Positions 53,697 through 62,161 of a stretch of DNA of 64,000 nt are shown piece after piece. A program made the translations under genes and the position numbers. The DNA is from Sporosarcina sp. P34. Lineage in GTDB: Bacteria; Bacillota; Bacilli; Bacillales_A; Planococcaceae. The notes beneath the pieces are model-generated. The model was not told where the DNA came from. It saw nothing but the letters and a program-made list of their open reading frames with translations, and made no database searches. The stretch lies in NCBI RefSeq assembly GCF_002743375.1, contig NZ_PDZC01000002.1, forward strand, positions 310,001 to 374,000. Reading direction: 5' to 3'. The stretch's first letter is position 1. Every line of letters starts with the position of its first letter.

Positions 53697-54689
53697 TTAT
53701 CCTTCCTTTTGAACAAGCGATACACCGCTCGCTTCATACTTCAAGATTTTCTGAATAACCGTTCCAAGAAATGCACCCGCTTCAACAGGGGGGATTCCGC
53801 CTTTATGAATATTGGAGATGACCATACGATCCGCTTCAATCGTTCCATGTCTAGGCTTGTAGCATATATAAGCACTTAACGACTCTGCGGACACAAGACC
53901 CGGACGTTCACCGATCAGCATGACGACAACATCAGGCTGCAACAGCTCTCCGATATCATCCATCACGGCAACTCTTCCCTTATCGACATAAAACGTTGTT
54001 CCCATATCAATATTCAAGTTATTAAGTGATTGTTGTAATGATAAGTAGACGTCTTCCAAATTTTCTTCGATCGCTTTCGCACTCAGTCCGTTTGACGCTA
54101 CAATTTGTACGACAGGCGATTTTTTACAACGCTCTTGAATCAAAGCCTTTGCTTCGTCTGAAAGCTTTCTGCCGAGATCCGGGCGTCGAATGTATTCTTC
54201 TTTATCTGCCACTTTGGATTGCACTTGGAACAATCCTAGTTGTTCAAGCAAGTCATCTTGTACTTCACCGTAGACTGCATCAACTGCTGCTGCGTGATCT
54301 AGTCGAAACTGTAGCCACGTCTTCGTTTTTGGGCGTGAGCCTGCGCGCCCGACACCTATTCTAGCTGGCGTTTTCTTACGATAGTCTGCCAGCTTGTCTT
54401 CCTCAAGATTGTCTTGTGGTTTTGTTTTCGGATTACCATACGCCGTCGTTGGCTTTGGTTTTACTGTGGAAATATTCCGCTTTGGCCCTTCCGTCGTACT
54501 ATGGAACACCACTGCACCGCTAGGCGATTTTTTCACAGTCTCCACTTCCAACTGCCCGATAGGTCGCTGTGAAAACAACTCTACTTTCTGTTCGTTTGTT
54601 GGCTGTTGCTGTATCGTTTGAGCACTACTCGCAGCCTCTAGCTTTTCTACAACCATTTTTGTGATTTGTTGAATTAAATCTTCATTCAA
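53697..54689 (-). CDS. eutC: Ethanolamine ammonia-lyase small subunit
   Basis: A 330-residue protein. The catalytic part begins near residue 110 (TPARIGVGRAGSRPKTKTWLQFRLDHAAAVDAV) and includes VVMLIGERPGL and YICYKPRHGT, which help bind adenosylcobalamin. The first 25 residues form an amphipathic helix (LIQQITKMVVEKLEAA) and are joined by a long Thr/Pro/Lys linker to the core, as expected for an encapsulation peptide. The start is probably TTG 54689, nine bases after GGAGG; ATG 54695 is only three bases from that site. Works with EutB. Confidence 0.92.
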   Translation of the reverse strand: MNEDLIQQITKMVVEKLEAASSAQTIQQQPTNEQKVELFSQRPIGQLEVETVKKSPSGAVVFHSTTEGPKRNISTVKPKPTTAYGNPKTKPQDNLEEDKLADYRKKTPARIGVGRAGSRPKTKTWLQFRLDHAAAVDAVYGEVQDDLLEQLGLFQVQSKVADKEEYIRRPDLGRKLSDEAKALIQERCKKSPVVQIVASNGLSAKAIEENLEDVYLSLQQSLNNLNIDMGTTFYVDKGRVAVMDDIGELLQPDVVVMLIGERPGLVSAESLSAYICYKPRHGTIEADRMVISNIHKGGIPPVEAGAFLGTVIQKILKYEASGVSLVQKEG

Positions 54690-54702
54690 GTCCATCCACC
54701 TC

Positions 54703-56067
54703 CTATCGATTGAAGAGTGTGAGATCTCCAGCATATTTACTCAACATGCCATTTTCGTAAATCCCCATCTTTTCAAGCCATTTCAAGTATTCAGGTGCTG
54801 GTGTTTTACCCATCGTCCGAAGAACCGTCGCCACGTCATGGTAGCTCATCGACTGGTAATTCAGCATAACGTCATCACCCATAGGGGCTGCGATGATGAA
54901 ATTCACACCTGCCGCTGATAATAAGATACTTAAGTCTTCAATGTCATTTTGGTCTGCTTTAATATGGTTCGTATAGCAAATATCTACACCCATTGGCAGC
55001 CCATGTAACTTGCCCATGAAGTGATCTTCGAGGCCTGCCCGGATCACTTGCTTACTGTTATATAAATATTCCGGACCAATAAATCCGACAACTGTATTGA
55101 CAATGTACGGATCATAATGTCGTGCAAAACCGTAGTTCCGTGCTTCCATAGTTACTTGATCTACGCCATAATGCGCTTCAGCCGACAGTTCGGATCCTTG
55201 TCCTGTTTCAAAATACAATGTTTGAGGACCAGTACCCGTACCCATTTTCAGCGACAGATCTTTCGCTTCCGCAATTAATTCTGCTGAAATACCAAATGAA
55301 CGATGGGCTTTTTCTGTTCCCGCGATACTTTGGAAAATCATATCCGCAGGAGCTCCCTGTTCGATTGCTTTCATCTGTGTCGTAACGTGCGCAAGTACAC
55401 AGTTTTGTGTTGGGATTTCCCATTCATCAATAAAGTCTTTCGTCGCATTCAACACACGTTTTACGCTTTCTACGGAATCATCTACAGGATTGATCCCAAT
55501 TACCGCATCACCGATACCGTAAGACAAGCCTTCTTTTAACGAAGTGATGATCCCGTCAATATTATCCGTCGGATGATTCGGTTGCAGGCGGGAAGATAAA
55601 GTACCCTTTTGACCGATTGTAATATTACACGTTGATAAGATTTCGATTTTATTCGCCGCGTGTACTAAGTCCAGATTGGACATCAGCTTCGTTACAGCCG
55701 CAATGACTTCCGAAGTCAATCCGCGACTGAGACGTTTTAATTCGCGGTCCCCTACTTCATTGCTCAAAATGTATTCGCGCAGTTCTGCGATACTCCAGTT
55801 CTGGATTCCACTGTAGACCTTCTCGTTAATATCATTTTCAATAATCAGTGAGACTTCATCATCTTCAATTGGGATTAGTGGATTGTTACGGATGTCGCTT
55901 ATAAGCAACTCACTAACGACTGTTTTGGCAGCGATTCGTTCTTGCACGGTTTCCGCCGCAATTCCTGCGAGACGATCTCCAGATTTCTCTTCATTCGCTT
56001 TTGCTAGCACTTCTTTTAGGTCATGGAACACATATCGTTCGCCGCCTAATGTAGTGGATAAATTCAC
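54703..56067 (-). CDS. eutB: Ethanolamine ammonia-lyase large subunit
   Basis: A 454-residue protein that, with EutC and adenosylcobalamin, cleaves ethanolamine to acetaldehyde and ammonia. EutB signatures visible are YVFHDLKEVLAKANEEKSGD, LQPNHPTDN, GDAVIGINPVDDSVESVKRVL, LAHVTTQMKAIEQGAPADMIFQSIAGTEK and GFIGPEYLYNSKQVIRAGLEDHFMGK. Start is GTG 56067, eight bases after GGAGG; the TTG at 56073 lies almost on that site. It follows eutA by 14 nt. Confidence 0.95.
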   Translation of the reverse strand: MNLSTTLGGERYVFHDLKEVLAKANEEKSGDRLAGIAAETVQERIAAKTVVSELLISDIRNNPLIPIEDDEVSLIIENDINEKVYSGIQNWSIAELREYILSNEVGDRELKRLSRGLTSEVIAAVTKLMSNLDLVHAANKIEILSTCNITIGQKGTLSSRLQPNHPTDNIDGIITSLKEGLSYGIGDAVIGINPVDDSVESVKRVLNATKDFIDEWEIPTQNCVLAHVTTQMKAIEQGAPADMIFQSIAGTEKAHRSFGISAELIAEAKDLSLKMGTGTGPQTLYFETGQGSELSAEAHYGVDQVTMEARNYGFARHYDPYIVNTVVGFIGPEYLYNSKQVIRAGLEDHFMGKLHGLPMGVDICYTNHIKADQNDIEDLSILLSAAGVNFIIAAPMGDDVMLNYQSMSYHDVATVLRTMGKTPAPEYLKWLEKMGIYENGMLSKYAGDLTLFNR

Positions 56068-56081
56068 GTACAAGACCTCCT

Positions 56082-57527
56082 TTACGTTGTATGGAATGTT
56101 AAGGTTTTCACAACGACCGGTACGACGCCTGAAGTGAGCGCATTGCCGATATCAATGTAATCGCCTGTTTCCACATTAATTTGATCTATACAAATAATGC
56201 TTTGTTTCACTTGTAATGCCGCCAATGTTTGGCCAATCACTTTAGCGTGATCAGATTGAATGACCAATATAATCGGCTGTTCAGGGCGCGGTCTCTTGTT
56301 CATAATCTGAACAATTTCCTTGGCCAATCTCTGCACATCGCGAAACCCGAGATAGGGAAGATTGGAAAGATAGAGAGCGAAGTTTTGTCCTTCTTTTGCA
56401 GAGTCGTATAAAGTAACCGCCTGCTGAACCGCGTCTTCAAATCGGGATAATCCTATATCGAGATTTCCTTCAAAATCATATTGGTAAATCGGAATGTTCT
56501 TTAATGGCAACTCATGTGGCGCAATCTGTATGGTTGCTCCGCTAATTTCAGTAGTCTGTGTTCCAGCTCCCAATACAGTAGCCCGTACAGTTTCTACTGG
56601 CTCTTGCCAAGTAAAGTGTTGTAGTGATGTGTTTTGTAGCAGTGCTTCCGCAAGTTGCATACCAATATCGTCGTACCGCGCTATTTGGACTTCACCGGAA
56701 GTATGATGATACATACATTCCGAAATACCACCTGAAAAGACGATGATATCGATTGGTGGCAACCAGTTCGGTTCATGACCTAGCAAAAGCACACGATCTT
56801 GTGCCTGAACTTCTTTCTTCAAAATACGCGCCATCGCTTCTGCCATATAAGTCGTTACGAATGATACAGCTGATGCATTTTGGGGGTCACCGACTTGTAA
56901 CGTATAGCCTTGGTCTTGCAATAAACGTTCGACTGGCGGTGAAATGGTACGGACTTTTCCGTGTTCAAATTCAATCAAGCGACCCCCGATATGCATCGTG
57001 CATGTACCAAGAAGTTGCTTGTCTTTGAATACTGCAATATTTGCTGTCCCTCCACCAATGTCTATATTGGCAATTACCTGGCCACTTTTTCCAGACGATT
57101 CATAGCTACCTGACCCTTTTGCCGCGATAATTCCTTCTAAATCAGGGCCTGCCGTTGCGACGAGGAAATCGCCTGCTTCATCAGACAACTGATGCAACAT
57201 TTCACTGGCGTTTCGTTTGGTTGCGGTTTCACCTGTAATAATGACAGCGCCTGTTTCTATCTGCGAAGGCTGGATTCCTGCCTTGTCGTATTCCGTGCGT
57301 ATAATCTGTTGGACACCCGCTACATCAATCGTCACTGCGTCTTGCAATGGCGTTCGAAATACTGGGCTCTTGTAGAGTATTTCTTTATCTGTAATTTCTA
57401 TTCGTGGCACATGTGTTGCACCCGCTACATTACGTAGAGAAAAACGACTGATAATCAGTTTTGTCGTGCTTGTGCCAATATCAATCCCTGCACTAATAAT
57501 TGTTTCGTGCTTATTGAAATTGCTCAC
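56082..57527 (-). CDS. eutA: Ethanolamine ammonia-lyase reactivase EutA
   Basis: A 481-residue ASKHA-fold ATPase that removes damaged cobalamin from EutBC. The phosphate-binding motifs are AGIDIGTSTTKL and ANIDIGGGTANIAVF; GFRDVQRLAKEIVQIM lies near the C-terminus. Start is GTG 57527, seven bases after GGAG. It is the first gene downstream of the second eut terminator and internal promoter, so EutV antitermination at this leader would govern eutA and everything after it. Confidence 0.93.
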   Translation of the reverse strand: MSNFNKHETIISAGIDIGTSTTKLIISRFSLRNVAGATHVPRIEITDKEILYKSPVFRTPLQDAVTIDVAGVQQIIRTEYDKAGIQPSQIETGAVIITGETATKRNASEMLHQLSDEAGDFLVATAGPDLEGIIAAKGSGSYESSGKSGQVIANIDIGGGTANIAVFKDKQLLGTCTMHIGGRLIEFEHGKVRTISPPVERLLQDQGYTLQVGDPQNASAVSFVTTYMAEAMARILKKEVQAQDRVLLLGHEPNWLPPIDIIVFSGGISECMYHHTSGEVQIARYDDIGMQLAEALLQNTSLQHFTWQEPVETVRATVLGAGTQTTEISGATIQIAPHELPLKNIPIYQYDFEGNLDIGLSRFEDAVQQAVTLYDSAKEGQNFALYLSNLPYLGFRDVQRLAKEIVQIMNKRPRPEQPIILVIQSDHAKVIGQTLAALQVKQSIICIDQINVETGDYIDIGNALTSGVVPVVVKTLTFHTT

Positions 57528-57694
57528 GCCCACACTCCTTTTTGATTACTTCCTGCCCCGTACTTTTCATTATATCTAGCTTAGACACCAGCTTCCGGGT
57601 CGTTTCAATCTTCCCTATTACGTACAAAGTATGCACTTTATCGGAAAATCACAAACGCCTGTCGGAGCTAATGGGCGTCTTGCGCTTTTGATAT

Positions 57695-57753
57695 AAAAAA
57701 GACGCCTTTACAACCCCATGGATTTTCCCAGGGGATGTAAAGGCGCCTTTGCC
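57695..57753 (-). terminator. eutA leader attenuator with candidate EutV (ANTAR) hairpin
   Basis: On the minus strand a strong terminator (AAGGCGCCTTTACA with TGTAAAGGCGTCTT, ending in T6) spans 57749-57699. Its 5' arm overlaps a small hairpin GGC-AAAGGC-GCC (57753-57742), a hexaloop with A at position 1 and G at position 4. This is the ANTAR-target pattern, and the two structures exclude each other. Confidence 0.6.
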
Positions 57754-57778
57754 GTTTTTATTCACTTGTATGAAATTT

Positions 57779-57807
57779 ACTATATCAAATTCCTATCTGC
57801 CTGTAAA
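57779..57807 (-). promoter_or_regulatory. Internal promoter before the eutA leader
   Basis: TTTACA (57807-57802) and TATAGT (57784-57779) spaced by 17 nt, just after the eutP stop. Transcripts starting near 57772 would run through the attenuator before eutA. Confidence 0.65.
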
Positions 57808-57812
57808 GAAAA

Positions 57813-58310
57813 TTAGCCGTGGAAGATCAAGTGCTTGTCGGCTTCTGATTCTACGTAATGTCGCATCGCCGGGATGTCGTTCAGCTTTGTCAATTCCTTT
57901 ATATGCTTGATCCCCATACCTGTTTTGGAAGAAATCATGACGATGGGCCCGACGTTCATGACAGTCTTCAACATGCCAAGTGAACGATCAATATTCGCTT
58001 CCGAAAGATCGCATTTGGTTATGACCCCGATTGGTAGTTTCGGGATTCCCATGCTGAAGCCTGGTGGAAAAATAAGTTTTTCACTCGTTGCGTCTTGCAA
58101 ATACAGTACGTGCGTTACTTCAAGCGCGGTGGCCATAATATTTTTGTAGAACATTGGATTTTCCGTGTACTCGCCCGGCGTATCGACAATCCAATCATAA
58201 TAACTGAGCGTTTGCGTTTTGAAAGCTTCTACTTCTCGGCCCAATAAAGCATTCGTCAATGTAGACTTTCCCGCCCGTACCGCACCGATCAGCATTGCCT
58301 TGTTTCGCAT
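57813..58310 (-). CDS. eutP: EutP, small GTPase-like protein
   Basis: A 165-residue P-loop protein. Walker A is GAVRAGKST; the G3-like DTPGEY and the G4 TKCD motifs are visible. Members of the EutP/PduV family are eut-locus GTPase-like proteins; the Salmonella EutP was reported to have acetate kinase activity, which would turn PduL's acetyl-phosphate into ATP. Start is ATG 58310 after AAGGAG. It lies between eutS and eutA, and its stop is followed at once by a promoter and attenuator. Confidence 0.9.
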   Translation of the reverse strand: MRNKAMLIGAVRAGKSTLTNALLGREVEAFKTQTLSYYDWIVDTPGEYTENPMFYKNIMATALEVTHVLYLQDATSEKLIFPPGFSMGIPKLPIGVITKCDLSEANIDRSLGMLKTVMNVGPIVMISSKTGMGIKHIKELTKLNDIPAMRHYVESEADKHLIFHG

Positions 58311-58322
58311 CGTCCACACTCC

Positions 58323-58664
58323 TTATGATTTTGTGATTTCAGCTGGTGTATACTTTAATTTCTCCGATAAAAAACGATTAATCTCAAGCATAGCCATCTC
58401 TACTTCGGAGACACTTCCTACGATAACAAGACTCCCTGTAAATCGATCGAGGAATCCAATTTGAACATTTGCTGCTTTCGTAGCTAAGTCACCTGCGATA
58501 ATTACCGTCTCACTCGGTGTACAAGTGAGGATACCTAAGGCTCCAGCTTCCTGGATGCCTAACTTCTGAAACATGTCAGGATCGGGATTAGCAATCAAAT
58601 GACTGAGTGTGATCTGTTTTCCTGGAACAAATTCCTGTATAAATCGTTTCTTGTCTTCGCCCAT
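58323..58664 (-). CDS. eutS: EutS-type BMC shell protein
   Basis: A 113-residue BMC-domain protein with the EutS/PduU permuted start ([29 protein letters not shown]) and core [45 protein letters not shown]. EutS hexamers are bent and adapt the shell. Start is ATG 58664 after GGGAG. It follows eutH by 24 nt and precedes eutP. Confidence 0.94.
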   Translation of the reverse strand: MGEDKKRFIQEFVPGKQITLSHLIANPDPDMFQKLGIQEAGALGILTCTPSETVIIAGDLATKAANVQIGFLDRFTGSLVIVGSVSEVEMAMLEINRFLSEKLKYTPAEITKS

Positions 58665-58688
58665 TATACACACTCCCTGTTTATATTT

Positions 58689-59951
58689 TTATGCTTTAGC
58701 GGCGGGAGCTTTCGTTTCAACATCTTCGTACTCACCTTCGCGAATAATTCCCGCTTCGCGGTCTTGCTTTTCTAACCTTAATGCTGTTGGTACAGACAGC
58801 TTGTATGCAATGATAACTGCGATGATACCTGCACTTAATTTACCTAGTATAACCGGTAAAATTATATTTGGTTGGAAATTTGCTGTGAAAGATAAATGAT
58901 CACCTAGCAAGAAAGCAGCACACACTGCGAATGCAATATTAATCACTTTATCTTTTGGTTTCATGTATCGAACTAATGAGAACATCGCCAAGATATTCGC
59001 GACAGTCGCAAGTAGACCCGCGCTACCTTCAGGCGATAGCCCAATTTTCTTGCCCGCAGCTTCCAAAGGTTTCCCCATGTACTTTCGAATCAAATAAATC
59101 ATTGGGAATGCACCCGCTAACATAATACCAATATATCCGGCTGTTTCAAGTGCACGGAATTGGTCTGCTTTATCCGCCATGATTGGATCAAAGCCCCAAA
59201 CACCAAAGATCTTCGTAAAGATACCCGTAAATACTTCTACGATAGAGAACACTAACACAAGTTTAATGGCAGCGTCCATTACACGGCCAAAAATCATAAA
59301 TCCATTAATCATAATACGTGGAACAAACTTCAGACCAACCGCAATCAATACAACAAATAATAATAATGGCAATAAATTTATAAAGATTTGTAAATAACTA
59401 ATCGCAAACTCGTAATTGGATGTAGCTGTCGTGCTGATTACATCACGCACGTCTGTGTTGAATAAAACAACTAATACCGATGCGATAAATGCACCGATTG
59501 GAATCGTTAATACACCTGACATGATGCCAAGCGCCATGTACTTATGGTCTCGTTTGTCTAGCATCGCAAGTCCCATTGGAATAGAGAAGACGATGGTTGC
59601 TCCGGACATGAAACCAACAATAAGCGCCATGATCCATCCTTCATTTGTTACCTTTAGCGCTTCCGCTAACTGATAACCACCCATGTCTGAAGCTAGAATT
59701 GTAGTTGCGGCAAGTGCCGGATCTGCCCCGATGGAATTAAATACAGGACCAATGAATTTACTGATAAACCAGGTCAAGTAGGGTATAGACGCCATGATTC
59801 CTGCCGCAGGAACGAAAATATGCCCAACTGCGTGTAATCCAGACATGAATTCCTTACCTAATCCCTCTTCCGGATTTTTTATTGAAGCAAATGCCCCTGC
59901 AACTGCACAGGCCATGATAATATACACAATTACCGTACCGATCATTTCCAT
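58689..59951 (-). CDS. eutH: Ethanolamine transporter EutH
   Basis: A 420-residue membrane protein with about ten hydrophobic helices. Family segments include GHIFVPAAGIMASIPYLTWFISKFIGPVFNSIGADPALAATTILASDMGGYQLAE and the C-terminal LSFTANFQPNIILPVILGKL. EutH aids ethanolamine entry when it is scarce. ATG 59951 follows GGGGG by 8 nt. It is the first gene after the eutV terminator/attenuator and is followed by eutS. Confidence 0.94.
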   Translation of the reverse strand: MEMIGTVIVYIIMACAVAGAFASIKNPEEGLGKEFMSGLHAVGHIFVPAAGIMASIPYLTWFISKFIGPVFNSIGADPALAATTILASDMGGYQLAEALKVTNEGWIMALIVGFMSGATIVFSIPMGLAMLDKRDHKYMALGIMSGVLTIPIGAFIASVLVVLFNTDVRDVISTTATSNYEFAISYLQIFINLLPLLLFVVLIAVGLKFVPRIMINGFMIFGRVMDAAIKLVLVFSIVEVFTGIFTKIFGVWGFDPIMADKADQFRALETAGYIGIMLAGAFPMIYLIRKYMGKPLEAAGKKIGLSPEGSAGLLATVANILAMFSLVRYMKPKDKVINIAFAVCAAFLLGDHLSFTANFQPNIILPVILGKLSAGIIAVIIAYKLSVPTALRLEKQDREAGIIREGEYEDVETKAPAAKA

Positions 59952-60041
59952 TTGAGTTTCCCCCTATTACTTTCTTATAGTGTTACCGTCCACCTTGTAT
60001 TAATACACTTGCCACCACCTTTAAAACGAATGACAAATTTT

Positions 60042-60098
60042 GAAAAAAGAAGACAAAAAGACGCTTAAAGAATGTATCTCTTTAAGCGTCTTTGCTTA
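60042..60098 (-). terminator. eutV-eutH intergenic attenuator with candidate EutV (ANTAR) hairpin
   Basis: On the minus strand a 15-bp terminator stem (AAAGACGCTTAAAGA with TCTTTAAGCGTCTTT, 60093-60057) is followed by TTTTGTC. Its 5' arm overlaps the hairpin TAAGC-AAAGAC-GCTTA (60098-60083), a 5-bp stem with a hexaloop having A1 and G4, the pattern bound by ANTAR domains such as EutV. Confidence 0.7.
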
Positions 60099-60105
60099 GG
60101 TCTAT

Positions 60106-60675
60106 TTACTTGTGCGAATCTATAATCTCCACGGCAAGTGACTCCATTGTCATTTGCCTTGACATACTTGTATCACGCATTTTTTTAAACGCCTGTTGCT
60201 CGGTTAAGTTCTCTGTATTCATGAGAATACCTTTTGCCCGTTCGATGACTTTCCGCTTTTCCACATCCTGTTTTGCCTGCTGAATACCGTCTTTTAGCCG
60301 GTTTACTTTACTGGATTGATGCAGCGCAACTTCAATTGCAGGAATTAAATTGGCTTCAGAAATGGGTTTGACTAAATAGCCGACCACACTGTCTTGTTGT
60401 GCCTTTTCCACAAATTCTTTCTGACTGTACGCGGTAATGATTAAAATCGGTATATCCAGTTGTTCTCCGATGATTCGACTGGCTTTGAGTCCATTCATCT
60501 TCGGCATTTTAATATCCATTAAAATCAAATCTGGTTTATGCAAAAAGGCTAGCTCGATCGCCCGATCACCATCGCCTGCTTCCCCAACGACTTCATAGCC
60601 ATGGTCTTGCAAAGTCATTTTTAGATCCATACGAATAATGGATTCGTCTTCCGCTATCAAGATTCGTTTACTCAT
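60106..60675 (-). CDS. eutV: Response regulator EutV (receiver-ANTAR antiterminator)
   Basis: A 189-residue protein. The receiver domain has the acidic pocket AEDE, the phosphoacceptor aspartate in LILMDIKMPKMNG, the threonine/serine region IITAYS and the lysine in VGYLVKPI. The ANTAR domain at the C-terminus (about 130-185) has KRKVIERAKGILMNTENLTEQQAFKKMRDTSM. It binds hairpins in nascent RNA and prevents termination. It overlaps eutW by 8 nt. Start is ATG 60675 after GGAG. Confidence 0.95.
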   Translation of the reverse strand: MSKRILIAEDESIIRMDLKMTLQDHGYEVVGEAGDGDRAIELAFLHKPDLILMDIKMPKMNGLKASRIIGEQLDIPILIITAYSQKEFVEKAQQDSVVGYLVKPISEANLIPAIEVALHQSSKVNRLKDGIQQAKQDVEKRKVIERAKGILMNTENLTEQQAFKKMRDTSMSRQMTMESLAVEIIDSHK

Positions 60676-62098
60676 GAAAAGTCTCCACCTCCGCACCCAC
60701 TGGGAAATTGATTACTGCATGTGTCCCGATTTCCCTGGGCACATATAGGAACTCGCCATTTAAATCATTGGTTACTAAGTTGTGGATAATTTCCGTACCG
60801 AGTGACGTATGCGGATTCTTCATTCCAACGCCGTTGTCGGAAACGTGAAGTTCTACAAAGTCATGATCCACGATAAATTCCACATCAATGATTCCTTCTT
60901 CTTTGCCTTGAAATGCATGCTTTAGGGAGTTTTGTATGAGCTCATTAATAATCAATGCTATTGAAACCGCTTTCTTAGAGGATGTTATTATTTTATTGCC
61001 ATTGGGCTCAATAATCAAGTCTACTTTTAAGTTGTAATCATTTAGTACCATCGTGGAACAAATTTTTCTTGTCAAATTTATGATATTTACATCATCGTCA
61101 TCTGCATCTTCCTTTGTCAGAATAATTTCATACACAGAGGAAATGCTATATATTCGGTTAAGCGTTTCCTCAAAAGCAGATCGGTTATTAGCTGATATAC
61201 CATTCCGCATTTGCAATCTTATCAAGCTTGCGACAGTTTGCAAATTATTTTTAACCCGATGATGAATTTCTTTAATGACGACGGATTTCATCATCAATTC
61301 TTTTTCCTTTGTTCGAAGTTCCGTAATATCTTGGATGATCAACAACGTTTCTTGTGACTTATTTTTTTCACGCATTCTTATTTTTTTTACAATTAAGTTT
61401 TTGTCTTGAATTGTCAACTCAAAGACAAATACATCCTCTTCCTGCTCATAAACTGTCCGCAAAAACGGTAGCATTTCCAATAAATCTCGATACAATACGT
61501 CATCCCGTCCGCTCATTTCAGAAATAAGCTTTAACCCCGATGGATTTGCATAAACTAATCGATTACTAGCATCAGTCAAAATAAGCATCTCCATCAATAA
61601 ATCCGAGACTACTCCAAGGCCCGAATTCGTCAGCTGATCTTCCGCTGTTTCTGTTACTACCGAAAATCTCTTTATATCGTCAGCCGGTAGCGGTGAGGTA
61701 ACTTGTTTCTCAGAAACCAACACACCGATCACTTGATGATAGGTGTTCTTAATAGGTACCACGGTTTGATGCACCACGATACCTTCTTGTGTCATCGCCT
61801 GCTGTATGATAGACTTTTTTCCGTTACGATAAGAATAAAAAACACCCGGTTCAAAAGACTCAAATACAATCTTTCCAATGACAGAATTAGAATACAGTGG
61901 AGTACACCCCACTGGAAAAGCCTCTGCAACAACAATCGCTTGATTACTCGGTTTTAATTTACAATCGATGAACATATACGAATTAGACAGATCTGCATAA
62001 GTTTGTAAGCTAAACGCCATCTCTTGCAAAATCTGCACATCTTGATTAGTCAATTCCGTATGCAATTTACAAAGTTTCTCTACTGTTGATTTTACCAA
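60668..62098 (-). CDS. eutW: Ethanolamine sensor histidine kinase EutW
   Basis: A 476-residue cytosolic kinase of the HisKA_2 class. A GAF-like region (about 1-150) and a PAS-like region (about 165-270, ILTDASNRLVYANPSG) precede the histidine box EIHHRVKNNLQTVASLIRLQ. The ATPase part has LIINELIQNSLKHAF and the G-box VSDNGVGM. It senses ethanolamine and phosphorylates EutV. Start is TTG 62098, after AAGG. No transmembrane segment. It heads the whole eut locus. Confidence 0.93.
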   Translation of the reverse strand: MVKSTVEKLCKLHTELTNQDVQILQEMAFSLQTYADLSNSYMFIDCKLKPSNQAIVVAEAFPVGCTPLYSNSVIGKIVFESFEPGVFYSYRNGKKSIIQQAMTQEGIVVHQTVVPIKNTYHQVIGVLVSEKQVTSPLPADDIKRFSVVTETAEDQLTNSGLGVVSDLLMEMLILTDASNRLVYANPSGLKLISEMSGRDDVLYRDLLEMLPFLRTVYEQEEDVFVFELTIQDKNLIVKKIRMREKNKSQETLLIIQDITELRTKEKELMMKSVVIKEIHHRVKNNLQTVASLIRLQMRNGISANNRSAFEETLNRIYSISSVYEIILTKEDADDDDVNIINLTRKICSTMVLNDYNLKVDLIIEPNGNKIITSSKKAVSIALIINELIQNSLKHAFQGKEEGIIDVEFIVDHDFVELHVSDNGVGMKNPHTSLGTEIIHNLVTNDLNGEFLYVPREIGTHAVINFPVGAEVETFHE

Positions 62099-62161
62099 TA
62101 CGCCACGACCTTATGATCAGAAATACAGCTACCCCTACCCTGTAAAATTAGTATAGATTGG

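Noticed and set aside
57709..57742. Second ANTAR-type hexaloop hairpin inside the eutA terminator
   Set aside because: The loop is GAAAAT, lacking A1 and G4, so it does not meet the known rule.
59996..60007. Palindrome TGTATTAATACA upstream of eutH
   Set aside because: Short and AT-rich; could be an operator but chance is likely.
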